From an uncultured Dehalococcoidia bacterium (lineage in GTDB: Bacteria; Chloroflexota; Dehalococcoidia; Lucifugimonadales; JAAXIE01): 64,000 bases of DNA. The translations under genes were made by a program, and so were the position numbers. This document shows, piece by piece, positions 10,196 through 17,590 of this stretch. The stretch is from contig OX638353.1 of NCBI GenBank assembly GCA_951813255.1, forward strand, positions 1,674,001 through 1,738,000, in the 5' to 3' direction. The first letter of the stretch is position 1, and every line of letters starts with the position of its first letter. The notes beneath the pieces were generated by a model that had not been told where the DNA came from, made no database searches, and saw only the letters and a list, made by a program, of their open reading frames with translations.

Positions 10196-11268
10196 GGCGC
10201 AACGGGCCTGCGCATGTTGCAGCCATGGCAGAGGGCGTTATCCCTATAGTTGGCCCTCAGCGCCTGGTATTCCCCACTCCTCCAGATGTCGTACAGGCTG
10301 ACCTCATTCAGGTTTCCGAAGTCGCCCAGGGTGCGGCGGAGGGCATCCGGCGCACAACAGGGGTTGAACCGCCCGTCGGAGGCGACCCAGGCTTCCTGTC
10401 CGAGGAAGGGACATTCTGCGCCGTGCGTTATCGCACCATTATCGCCGGGGTCAAGTTTGAAGATGTTCTCCAGTAGCACCTGCCTTCCGTCCGGCAAACG
10501 GTTCAGTTCCACGGCTTCCTGAGCTGCATCCACGATATCGTTCCATCGGTCGATGGCCGAGGCGTCACGTCTCATTGACTGTTGGCGTATCTGGGGGAAG
10601 TGCGCCCACAGGTGATGTCCCTTCACCCGGTCCACGCCCAGGTGGGCAGCCAGTTCAATCACATCGGGAAGCTCGGAGAAGTTGGTTTCCATGAAGGTGA
10701 GTTGGAATGTGATCCGGCAGCGGTTGCCACCACTCGCGGCATGGGCGTCCCTCACCGTCACGAAGGTCCTGACGTTGTCCATCACCCTGTCCCAGTTGAT
10801 GCCGAGCATCACCCTCTCCTGGGTGGCCTTGGTCGACCCGTTCCAGGAAATCTTTACGTCGGATGTGACGGGCACGATGCGGTGCGCCCATGCTTGGGCC
10901 CCCCTGCCAGGGAAGGTCCCGTTGGTGGTGAGGTTGAGCCTCACTCCGTGTTCTGCACAGAGATCCAGTATCTGGTCGAAGTGGCGGTAGAGCAGCGGCT
11001 CGCCCATGGTGGAGGGTATGATTTCCCGCAGTGGAGTGCCCCTGGACTGGGCCAGTACCTGCCGTATCAGGTCGATATCCATACGCCGCCTGGGAAGGCC
11101 GGCATTTCGTCTCTCCTGTTGCGTCTTGCTGTACGGAGAGTGGTCCTCGCACATGATGCAGTGGAGATTGCAGTCATCGGGGTTGGTGTCAAAGGTGATG
11201 CGCCAGGGTCCCGCGTTGCTGGCGCCCACCCTGCCCTGTGGTTCTCCGGTATCTGAGGATGTCCTGTT
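10192..11268 (-). CDS. Radical SAM/SPASM domain protein
   Basis: About 358 residues. The N-terminal radical SAM cluster motif is CNLHCIMC (C-x3-C-x2-C), followed by EIIPSTMGEPLLY and LTTNGTF. The C-terminal SPASM/twitch region has CPFLGQEAWVASDGRFNPCC and a closing CHGC, supplying ligands for an auxiliary Fe-S cluster. Radical SAM/SPASM enzymes act in peptide maturation, sugar modification and cofactor synthesis; nothing here decides between them. Its start overlaps the stop of the upstream glycosyltransferase by about four bases and its stop overlaps the methyltransferase start, so it is the centre of a tightly coupled operon. The start could equally be placed at 11271. Confidence 0.85.
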   Translation of the reverse strand, partial: NRTSSDTGEPQGRVGASNAGPWRITFDTNPDDCNLHCIMCEDHSPYSKTQQERRNAGLPRRRMDIDLIRQVLAQSRGTPLREIIPSTMGEPLLYRHFDQILDLCAEHGVRLNLTTNGTFPGRGAQAWAHRIVPVTSDVKISWNGSTKATQERVMLGINWDRVMDNVRTFVTVRDAHAASGGNRCRITFQLTFMETNFSELPDVIELAAHLGVDRVKGHHLWAHFPQIRQQSMRRDASAIDRWNDIVDAAQEAVELNRLPDGRQVLLENIFKLDPGDNGAITHGAECPFLGQEAWVASDGRFNPCCAPDALRRTLGDFGNLNEVSLYDIWRSGEYQALRANYRDNALCHGCNMRRPVAP

Positions 11269-12578
11269 CATAGTGGGTTATCCCTGCCCAGGAGTGCGGC
11301 GTAAATTCCTTCCACCGAGAGGGAGTGACTCAACATGTCGGGCACCTCGCCATTTGCGGACTGCAGGTATCTCCGACGGGCCAAGCCCCTCGTCAGATTC
11401 GGGTCGTTGATGAGCCTCTGCATCTGCCGGGCGAGCGATGCCGGGTCACGATGGGAGAAGAGAAGTCCGTTCCCTTCATGCTGCACGTATTCAGCCATCC
11501 CACCGTAATCGGCAGTAACCACGGGTACCCCGGCCTGCAGGGCCTCGTGGATCACGAGAGGCGAGTTCTCGGCCCAGATGGATGGTACCACGATGGTGTC
11601 GCAGAGATTGAAGACCTCGGGAACGATCTCTGAGTTCCGGTACTCTCCCATCCACTCCACACGAGTGTCCGCTCCTTCCACCAACTCTTGGGCCAGTACC
11701 CTCAGGCCGGCAGTCTCCACGCCGCGGTCACGGCCCCATATTCGCAGCTTGGCACCGCCTGATGTGGCCCCGAACGCCCGGATGAGATGGTCCACGCCCT
11801 TCGCGGGGATGTGGGTCCCGATGTAGCCGAAGGTGAGAGGCTCCCCGGGAACCCGCCTCCTTCCCTGCAAGCGGTCCAGGTGAAATCCGTAGTCCAGGTA
11901 GACCAGCTTTTCCTCAGCGATGCCAAAGTCGTCGCGGAACCTCTCCAGCAGGTACCTTGATGGGGCTATGAACACCCTCACCGCGTCGCAGACCTGCCTG
12001 ACATGCGCCATGCGCCGTTGGACCCATGCAGTCCAGTAGGAGGCATCCTCTTCGTATTCGGACGGATCACCGGCGAAGTAGCGGGAATAGCACAGCTCGG
12101 CACACTTGCGGTCCTCTTGCCCATCGCACAGTGCCCATGTATCCAAAGGGTCCCGAGGGTACATCTGGATGAATTGTCCTCGGGGGCACATGAGCCAGTA
12201 GTCATGCAATGTGAACACCACAGGGATGAATCGGGACTGGGCCTCAAACACTAATGAGGTTGAGAGGTGGTTCAGGTGGCCTATATGCACAACCTCGGGC
12301 GCGATCCGATCCAGGACTTCGGCGAACGCTTCATCAACGGCCCGATGGCGATAACCGTCCCTTGACCTCGCCATGTTGATCAAATGGAGTGTGATTCTCG
12401 GATCAGCGGAGTCACGCTCTCTCGACAGCGAGTATTCGGGAAGGAAGGCGTTCTCCTGTCGCGTAAAGACGTGGACTTCATGGCGGTCAGCCAGAGCTTG
12501 GCATAAAGCTTGGGTGTAGACCTCTGAGCCCGCGTTGTACCGCATCGGGTAGCCGTGTATTACCTGTAGGATCCTCAT
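11268..12578 (-). CDS. Family 4-type glycosyltransferase
   Basis: A GT-B glycosyltransferase. I use the ATG at 12578 because the protein then begins MRILQVIHGYP, the usual first strand of the family, and starts five bases after the upstream epimerase stop. A longer form from 12605 would add nine residues and overlap the epimerase. Signatures are GSEVYTQALCQAL near the N-terminus, FGYIGTHIPAKGVDHLIRAF at the domain boundary, and the donor-site block ENSPLVIHEALQAGVPVVTAD. A Cys-rich insertion (CDGQEDRKCAELCYSR) lies in the N-terminal half. It most likely adds a hexose or uronic acid made by the adjacent epimerase to a product of this operon. Confidence 0.85.
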   Translation of the reverse strand: MRILQVIHGYPMRYNAGSEVYTQALCQALADRHEVHVFTRQENAFLPEYSLSRERDSADPRITLHLINMARSRDGYRHRAVDEAFAEVLDRIAPEVVHIGHLNHLSTSLVFEAQSRFIPVVFTLHDYWLMCPRGQFIQMYPRDPLDTWALCDGQEDRKCAELCYSRYFAGDPSEYEEDASYWTAWVQRRMAHVRQVCDAVRVFIAPSRYLLERFRDDFGIAEEKLVYLDYGFHLDRLQGRRRVPGEPLTFGYIGTHIPAKGVDHLIRAFGATSGGAKLRIWGRDRGVETAGLRVLAQELVEGADTRVEWMGEYRNSEIVPEVFNLCDTIVVPSIWAENSPLVIHEALQAGVPVVTADYGGMAEYVQHEGNGLLFSHRDPASLARQMQRLINDPNLTRGLARRRYLQSANGEVPDMLSHSLSVEGIYAALLGRDNPL

Positions 12579-12583
12579 GCGTA

Positions 12584-13594
12584 CTAAGCCCAGTTGGCCC
12601 TCCATCCGTTGCTATTGAGGTACCAATCGACGGTACGTCTGATCCCTTCCTCGATCCCGATGGTGGGGCTCCACCCCAGAAGTGCTTGCGCGCGGTTGAT
12701 GTCTGCGTAGGTGGTCTGAGGGTCAGCCGTGTTCTCCGCCTCATATCGAACCTCGGCCCTTCTGCCCAAAGCGTCCTCAATCATGCCAATGACGTCGTTG
12801 AGCGGGTGAGGGTGGCCATGGCCCAGGTTTATGGTCTCGTATCCTGTGAGAGGCAGGGAGGCCAAGGTGCCTTGGACAACATCGTCCACGTAAACGAAGT
12901 CCCTCCTCTGAGTACCATCCCCGTAAACCGTGATCGGCCTACCCTCGTGTATCGCTTGGATAAAGCCAAGCACACTCATGTCAGGTCTTCCGGCGGGGCC
13001 GTATACGGTGAAGTACCTCAGAACAGTGCTGTCGATATCGTATAGATGATGGTAGGAGTGAAGCATCGCTTCGGCGGCGACCTTGGAAGCTCCATAGGGC
13101 GACAATGGGCGGCTGTTCTCGGTATCTTCACGGATTGGCCCGTCCAACCCCGCACCGTATACGCTTGATGTCGAGGCCAGGACGAATTTTTGTACCCGGA
13201 ACTCACGACAGATTTCCAGGATGTTGAGCGTCCCCAGTACATTGCTCTCGTAATAGGTTCCGGGATTGAGGACGCTGTCCCGCACATTGGCCCAGGCCGC
13301 CAGATGGAACACTGCGTCTACAGGTCGCTTCGAGACCGCCTCCCTGAAAACAACCCGCAGGTTATCCCGATCCCGAATGTCGCAGCAAGTGAATCTGAAC
13401 GAAGGACATATTCCAAGCTGGGACAACCGCCATTGCTTGAACTCTGGCCCGTAGTAGGAAGCGGCCAGACTATCCACACCGTGGACCAGGTGGCCTTTTG
13501 TCACCAGTTGCAGGACGAGGTGGAACCCTATGAACCCGGCACATCCGGTCACGAGGATGTGTTGACCTGCGTTCCTGTTTAGTTCCGTGTTCAA
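12584..13594 (-). CDS. NAD-dependent nucleotide-sugar epimerase (UDP-glucuronate 4-epimerase-like)
   Basis: Extended short-chain dehydrogenase: Rossmann motif GCAGFIG at the start, SSVYG, catalytic YGASK (Y-x3-K), and a C-terminal block FVYVDDVVQG. The order and length (336 residues) fit UDP-glucuronate/UDP-glucose 4-epimerases. The frame is open upstream to 13822, but the extra ~76 residues are unlike the family and overlap the divergent gene. I place the start at the TTG at 13594, giving a protein that begins just before the Rossmann strand HILVTG. First gene of a four-gene minus-strand operon. It likely supplies an epimerised sugar nucleotide to the following glycosyltransferase. Start confidence is moderate, family confidence high. 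Confidence 0.82.
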   Translation of the reverse strand: MNTELNRNAGQHILVTGCAGFIGFHLVLQLVTKGHLVHGVDSLAASYYGPEFKQWRLSQLGICPSFRFTCCDIRDRDNLRVVFREAVSKRPVDAVFHLAAWANVRDSVLNPGTYYESNVLGTLNILEICREFRVQKFVLASTSSVYGAGLDGPIREDTENSRPLSPYGASKVAAEAMLHSYHHLYDIDSTVLRYFTVYGPAGRPDMSVLGFIQAIHEGRPITVYGDGTQRRDFVYVDDVVQGTLASLPLTGYETINLGHGHPHPLNDVIGMIEDALGRRAEVRYEAENTADPQTTYADINRAQALLGWSPTIGIEEGIRRTVDWYLNSNGWRANWA

Positions 13595-13884
13595 AGTTAT
13601 GCAGTCTGTCTCTGACAATCGCGTCCGCCACCCCGTGGGAGGCAGTGTCCGCCCTCGAAGTATAGCGTCCACGTTTGTGGTTGTGCTTTGTGAGCGAGCC
13701 CGAGTTCCAGGGCAGGGCGACTTATGGCGGGGCAATAGGGTAAATTCACTGCAGACCTGTGGTGCGGCGGTGGTCCGGCTACTTCGGGCCGAGACACCAG
13801 ACTCCGCCGGCACCGTGGGCACGCACTATGGACGCGTGTCTACATGATGTGCCGGACGCGTCTGGATGGGAAGGAACTCCTCAA

Positions 13885-14727
13885 TTGAACATTACATTGG
13901 TAGGGCTGGGCCGTTTGGGGTCGGTGGCCGCCGTTGGCCTTGCCAGGGCGGGCCATAGGGTGACTGGCGTGGACATCGACCGTGTTCGGCTCGATTCTCT
14001 TGGTGCAGGAAAGTCACCCTTTCACGAGCCTGGTCTGGAATCGTGGCTACGCTTCGAACTACAGTCAGGGAACATTCGGTTCTCTCATCGGGATGATTTC
14101 ACCGGTCCCTTGGGCGAAATTGTGGTGATCGCGACGGGCACTCCAATTGCCGAGACTGGCGCCGCTGACCTGTCACAGGTATGGGATGCTGTGTCTTGGC
14201 TCAAGACATTCGACTTGCGTGACGTGGTGCTGGTGATGAAGAGCACCGTGCCTCCGGGTACGGGATCCAGAATCCTCCAGGATATGGAGGGAACGGGCGC
14301 GCATTACGTCTCCAACCCGGAGTTCCTCAGTGAAGGCCGGGCGCTCGACGACTGGCAGTCGCCCGAGCGCATGGTGATTGGGGTCGAGCCCGGTGATGAA
14401 TCGGCCATTGAGGTGTTGGAGCGAATGTACGAGGGCATAGAAGCCCCGCGTATCATCGCCGACCTCGCCAGTGCGGAGATGATCAAATATGCCAGCAACG
14501 CTTTCCTGGCCACCCGCATATCCTTCATCAACGAGATTGCCGCCATATGCGATCAGGTCGGAGCCTCCGTTGACGTTGTGAGCGAAGGCCTGAGCATGGA
14601 CTCCAGGATGGGCAGCAGGATGAGGGCCGGAATCGGATACGGAGGGTCTTGTTTCCCCAAGGACGTGAGAGTCTCGCGTCTTTCGAGCGCAACACCAGTC
14701 CCATCCGCTATGCGGGGGATTTGCTGA
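13885..14727 (+). pseudogene. UDP-glucose/GDP-mannose 6-dehydrogenase, truncated at the C-terminus
   Basis: Starts at a TTG behind GGAAGGA (the protein begins LNITLVGLGRLGSVAAVGLA). The NAD-binding domain and central domain are clear: GVDIDRVRLDSL, STVPPGTGS, NPEFLSEG, AEMIKYASNAFLATRISFINE and the catalytic-Cys motif GYGGSCFPKDVR. After that the frame diverges within a few residues and stops. The protein has ~280 residues instead of ~440 and lacks the UDP-binding C-terminal domain; no frame downstream resumes it. It would make UDP-glucuronate, the natural substrate of the divergent epimerase, so its loss would starve that pathway unless another copy exists. Confidence 0.8.
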
Positions 14728-14759
14728 GGCAAACTGGGGTCTACAAAACCACTACTCGC

Positions 14760-15392
14760 TCACGTCAGAGAGACTGATGCGATCAGAAGTACTAGGATTA
14801 CAAGGCCAAACGTAGCGGTCAATGCGTTCCTCAATGCCGTATGCGCTACTGTCATGTTCCCAACCTTCTGGTTTATAGCCCATTCGTTGAAGGACATGCA
14901 GTTCGCCTGAAGATTCCACAATCGCATCAGGTATGTTTCGCGGGTCTCCCCATCTCTGGGAGCCATATCCTCTTGAGACAGCAGTCGGTATGACCGTCGC
15001 ATAAGGCCAGCCACTGTGACCCAAAGCGAGCGGAGCAGCTGGACCGCTACATAGCAGACCAACACCACCGCCACCCACGCGAAGACCCGTGCGTCCTCGT
15101 CAACCTTACCGAGAGCCGCCGCAGCTGCCAGGCCAGCTGTGGTAATCGCGGAGTACACCGAGGTTAGAGCAAGGAGTGCCCCCAGCTTGAAATCCACTGT
15201 TCGGCTCCGCGCCTCCGTTTCGGCAACCCGGGAGGCCAGCGTAGCGTTGGCCTCATTCAAGAGTGAGGAATGTTCACCAATAAAGAGGTCCTTATCTTCG
15301 GGCTCAGCCTCCATCTTTCCAGTGAGATGAGGCCATATGAAGTCTGGGATACAAGCATATAGCTGGTGTATGATCTCTAGGAGCTTAGCCAT
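14760..15392 (-). CDS. Small membrane protein of the ATP-grasp locus
   Basis: A 210-residue protein. After a soluble helical N-terminus (to ~65) come hydrophobic segments at about 70-93 (ALLALTSVYSAITTAGLAAA), 104-127 (VAVVLVCYVAVQLL) and 187-208 (TATFGLVILVLLIASVSL), so three membrane helices are likely. Between the second and third is a ~55-residue soluble loop. I recognise no family. Its ATG lies inside the last codons of the ATP-grasp gene (16-base overlap), showing it is the third step of one operon with the two precursor peptides and the ligase. A role in export, or immunity to or action of the modified peptide at the membrane, is an inference from position only. Confidence 0.7.
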   Translation of the reverse strand: MAKLLEIIHQLYACIPDFIWPHLTGKMEAEPEDKDLFIGEHSSLLNEANATLASRVAETEARSRTVDFKLGALLALTSVYSAITTAGLAAAAALGKVDEDARVFAWVAVVLVCYVAVQLLRSLWVTVAGLMRRSYRLLSQEDMAPRDGETRETYLMRLWNLQANCMSFNEWAINQKVGNMTVAHTALRNALTATFGLVILVLLIASVSLT

Positions 15393-16330
15393 TCAGCGAT
15401 TCTATTTGCAATGGGCTGGCCCAGTTGATGTTCAAGCCAGAGCCACTCCCCGTTTGGGTTAATCTCTAGGAATACATATGTGCCATCTGCCTCAAGAGCA
15501 AAGTCGATGGCACCAAAGTTGAGTCCCAAGCAGTCGACTAAGCGCCGACAATCTTGAGCGATCGTCGGAGGTAGCTCATGCCGTCTGTGTTCGAGGTTGG
15601 GATCGTCCGTTGCCCGCCAGTCGACCTTGCTTGATTCTCTGCTTTGGGAAAGGATTTCAGCGGCAAATACCTCGCCACCCACAACTGTCACTCTTATGTC
15701 AGAGATTTTTTCGATCTTTTGTTGGAATGTTACTGGCGCGAGGGTCAACCCACTGAGGTCTTCTAGGTGGCGCGGGTTTAAATCACTGGTGAATATTGCC
15801 CGGTTGGCCTCCGGCTCCTCGATATACCCAGAGTGCACGGCCTTGACGACCACTTGCTGTACTTGGGCAAACTGCCGCGCGACCTCCTCCTCATTAGTCA
15901 CAACTGTGCGAGGGTGTAAGAGGCCTAGCCGGGCAGCCACAGCAAGTTGGTATGGCTTACGCTCTGCTCGCCATATTGCTTCGGGGGGACTCATCCAACG
16001 CTCCGTTCGCAAACCCATCAACGTTCCTTCAAGGAACGCTCGACTTTCCCTCTCGCAAAACTCACGTATACCTTTCTTCAGCCCTTCTGGTAGCTTTGGA
16101 GCGACGTTCCGTCGGTACCAAACAGACTTGATCTCCTTACCAGAGACGGTTCGCTGTCCATCCGAGAATGTGACGGTCCCATTCGGGTCGAAGCTTGCCT
16201 GGAGTTCTTGAGGGAACCTGTCTGTATCCAACCGGAAAAACGGGACGCTACGCGCCTCTAGTGCTGCGCCAACGGCCTCGGGAGCCTGGTCGTATGACGC
16301 AGTTACTAGTAGTACTGTGTCAGCGATCAT
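15377..16330 (-). CDS. ATP-grasp ligase, MvdD-like (candidate graspetide maturase)
   Basis: A 317-residue protein with the MvdC/MvdD-type layout: a pre-ATP-grasp domain (VLLVTASYDQAPEAVGAAL, FRLDTDRFP, SVWYRRN), then an ATP-grasp domain with ERKPYQLAVAARLGLLHP, VVVKAVHSG, FQQKIEKISDIRVTVVGG (Asp-Arg nucleotide/phosphate site) and the Mg-ligand motif FLEINPNGEW (E-x-N). Enzymes of this type form ester or amide side-chain macrocycles in ribosomal peptides (graspetides). The ATG overlaps the end of the adjacent precursor gene by 11 bases and the 3' end overlaps the membrane-protein gene. Two short paralogous peptides upstream make a peptide substrate likely. Other ATP-grasp ligations (RimK-like tailing) are possible but fit the context less well. 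Confidence 0.82.
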   Translation of the reverse strand: MIADTVLLVTASYDQAPEAVGAALEARSVPFFRLDTDRFPQELQASFDPNGTVTFSDGQRTVSGKEIKSVWYRRNVAPKLPEGLKKGIREFCERESRAFLEGTLMGLRTERWMSPPEAIWRAERKPYQLAVAARLGLLHPRTVVTNEEEVARQFAQVQQVVVKAVHSGYIEEPEANRAIFTSDLNPRHLEDLSGLTLAPVTFQQKIEKISDIRVTVVGGEVFAAEILSQSRESSKVDWRATDDPNLEHRRHELPPTIAQDCRRLVDCLGLNFGAIDFALEADGTYVFLEINPNGEWLWLEHQLGQPIANRIAEWLSS

Positions 16331-16520
16331 CAGTGGTTTCGTGTGCTACAAAAGTGAGTATGGTGCCTGGTCTAGGCCGGGGCTCTGGGAATTCTTCGAG
16401 CGAGACCAGAAGTCCGAATTTTAGTAGCAACGGGTCAGTTATTTCCCTCTTGACGCCCTGTGGGACCTCGGATGACCCAACAGCTCGCATGCTCGGGTTA
16501 GTTCGCGTAGGATCCTTCAT
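16320..16520 (-). CDS. Putative graspetide precursor peptide A (66 aa)
   Basis: A 66-residue peptide encoded directly upstream of, and overlapping, the ATP-grasp gene. It has a variable N-terminus, then TDPLLLKFGLLVSLEEF, a helix resembling the PFFARFL recognition helix of microviridin leaders, a proline-rich linker (PEPRPRPG), and the C-terminal core PGTILTFVAHETTDDR. The core supplies Thr hydroxyls (53, 56, 62, 63) and acidic side chains (Glu61, Asp64, Asp65), the residue types joined by graspetide ligases. An ATG at residue 11 is an alternative start. The same terminal motif recurs in precursor B, which is the main reason to believe it is expressed. Confidence 0.75.
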   Translation of the reverse strand: MKDPTRTNPSMRAVGSSEVPQGVKREITDPLLLKFGLLVSLEEFPEPRPRPGTILTFVAHETTDDR

Positions 16521-16597
16521 GCTCTAGTGTCCCATCCCTTCGATAACCCATGGAGGGTGTCGATTTGGTTTTCTGCGCCAAACCCCTGCTAGGGAGG

Positions 16598-16738
16598 TTA
16601 TCGATCATCTGTCGTTTCACCTATAACTCTCGTAATGAACGTTCCCGGCGGAGTAGTCTCTTCGACTGACTTGGGCTCGGTCTTGATATCGAGTAGACGC
16701 TTTGCGTACTTGGCGAGTAACGGCACATTGGTGGCCAA
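16598..16738 (-). CDS. Putative graspetide precursor peptide B (46 aa, TTG start)
   Basis: A 46-codon gene starting at TTG, five bases after a strong AGGAGG, 77 bases upstream of precursor A. The peptide begins MATNVPLLAKYAKRLL, where PLLAKY again resembles the microviridin PFFARF helix and matches PLLLKF of precursor A. It ends PPGTFITRVIGETTDDR. Aligned to precursor A, the last 16 residues fit P-G-T-x-x-T-x-V-x-x-E-T-T-D-D-R. The shared residues use mostly different synonymous codons (for example ACG ACA versus ACC ACT for the two Thr), so conservation acts on the peptide. Unlike precursor A, its end overlaps no other gene. Confidence 0.75.
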   Translation of the reverse strand: MATNVPLLAKYAKRLLDIKTEPKSVEETTPPGTFITRVIGETTDDR

Positions 16739-17152
16739 AAGTACCTCCTCTGCTTTGTGTTGATATCAGAGCACACGGGCTTGGGCAAGCAACATTCCTT
16801 GGATAGCAATCGCCAGCCACGACTGCAATTCGTGAGCATGACGCTAGGTGCGCCAGAGCAATTGCTCGCCGTGTTGGCTGTTCATACGGAGACATTATAC
16901 CATCTGGCCACCTACACCTCGGAGAGTCTACGAAGCGACACGGCGCCCTCTCCGCGAACACCGTGTGACAAACTGCCATTGACTCACGGCCTAGTGGTTC
17001 CCTACGATTCCTCATGAGCCTGCTAGCACCGCTAGCGATGACTCCAAGACTAGGAAAGGCCTGGTGGCCTATACTGATAGATGCCCCGCAGGGAACGAAG
17101 TGTCACTTCGATAGAGCCCTAGCTCCACACTGTTGATTTCTGAGCGCGCTCA
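16739..17152 (+). other. Divergent intergenic region between the ATP-grasp locus and the HTH gene
   Basis: About 410 bases that must hold the promoter of the minus-strand peptide locus and that of the plus-strand regulator. On the minus strand TTGCCC and TATCAA are separated by 17 bases shortly before the precursor B ribosome binding site, a weak sigma-70-like candidate. No third precursor with an ETTDDR-like end was found on either strand. Several overlapping short frames exist here but lack ribosome binding sites. Confidence 0.35.
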
Positions 17153-17590
17153 ATGCGAGGAATGATGCCGAGCAACAACTCTAACGATCCAAAGAGGCTG
17201 AAGGAGATCGCAGACCTGTTAGGACAAAACTTATCACAAGCGGAGGTCGGTCGACGCCTTGGCCTCAGTAGAGCACGGGTCGGTCAGATCGTGACCGCCC
17301 ATAGGCTGAGTACCCATACGGAAAGGGGCAAGCCGCTGCTTAGTAAACGCCAGTATTGTATCCTTGCTTTCATTCGGGACTTTGAGGTGGACAACCCGTA
17401 TCCGCCCACCGTTAGACAGGTAGCCGAAGGCTGCGATCTCAAGAGTACGGGTACTGCCGCCTCGAATCTGTCCCATTTGGCTGAAATGGGGTACGTCCGG
17501 CGGGTTCCCGGCATCGCGAGGGGCCTATTGTTGACAGACCTAGGCAGATCGCAAACGGTGGAGCGTGGGTCTGAGAGAGTCCGGATGTAG
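17153..17590 (+). CDS. HTH regulator with a LexA-type DNA-binding domain
   Basis: A 145-residue protein, or ~141 if the ATG at 17165 behind GAGGAATG is used. Residues ~10-50 form a first helix-turn-helix (LSQAEVGRRLGLSRARVGQIV). Residues ~62-128 match the LexA winged helix (LSKRQYCILAFIRDF, YPPTVRQVAEGCDLKSTGTA, LAEMGYVRRVPGIARG). The autoprotease domain of LexA is absent, so this is a DNA-binding protein without SOS-type self-cleavage. It points away from the ATP-grasp locus and could regulate it. Its stop codon is immediately followed by the left inverted repeat of the IS5-like element. Confidence 0.75.
   Translation: MRGMMPSNNSNDPKRLKEIADLLGQNLSQAEVGRRLGLSRARVGQIVTAHRLSTHTERGKPLLSKRQYCILAFIRDFEVDNPYPPTVRQVAEGCDLKSTGTAASNLSHLAEMGYVRRVPGIARGLLLTDLGRSQTVERGSERVRM

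Noticed and set aside
10582..11256. 224-codon plus-strand frame
   Set aside because: Antisense to the radical SAM gene, whose Cys motifs are intact.
12584..13822. Long form of the epimerase with 76 extra N-terminal residues
   Set aside because: The extension is unlike the family, has no start signal and overlaps the start region of the divergent dehydrogenase.
16617..17015. 132-codon and 72-codon minus-strand frames over the precursor B gene
   Set aside because: They overlap precursor B in other frames, lack ribosome binding sites and show no conserved motif, whereas precursor B has AGGAGG and a paralogue.
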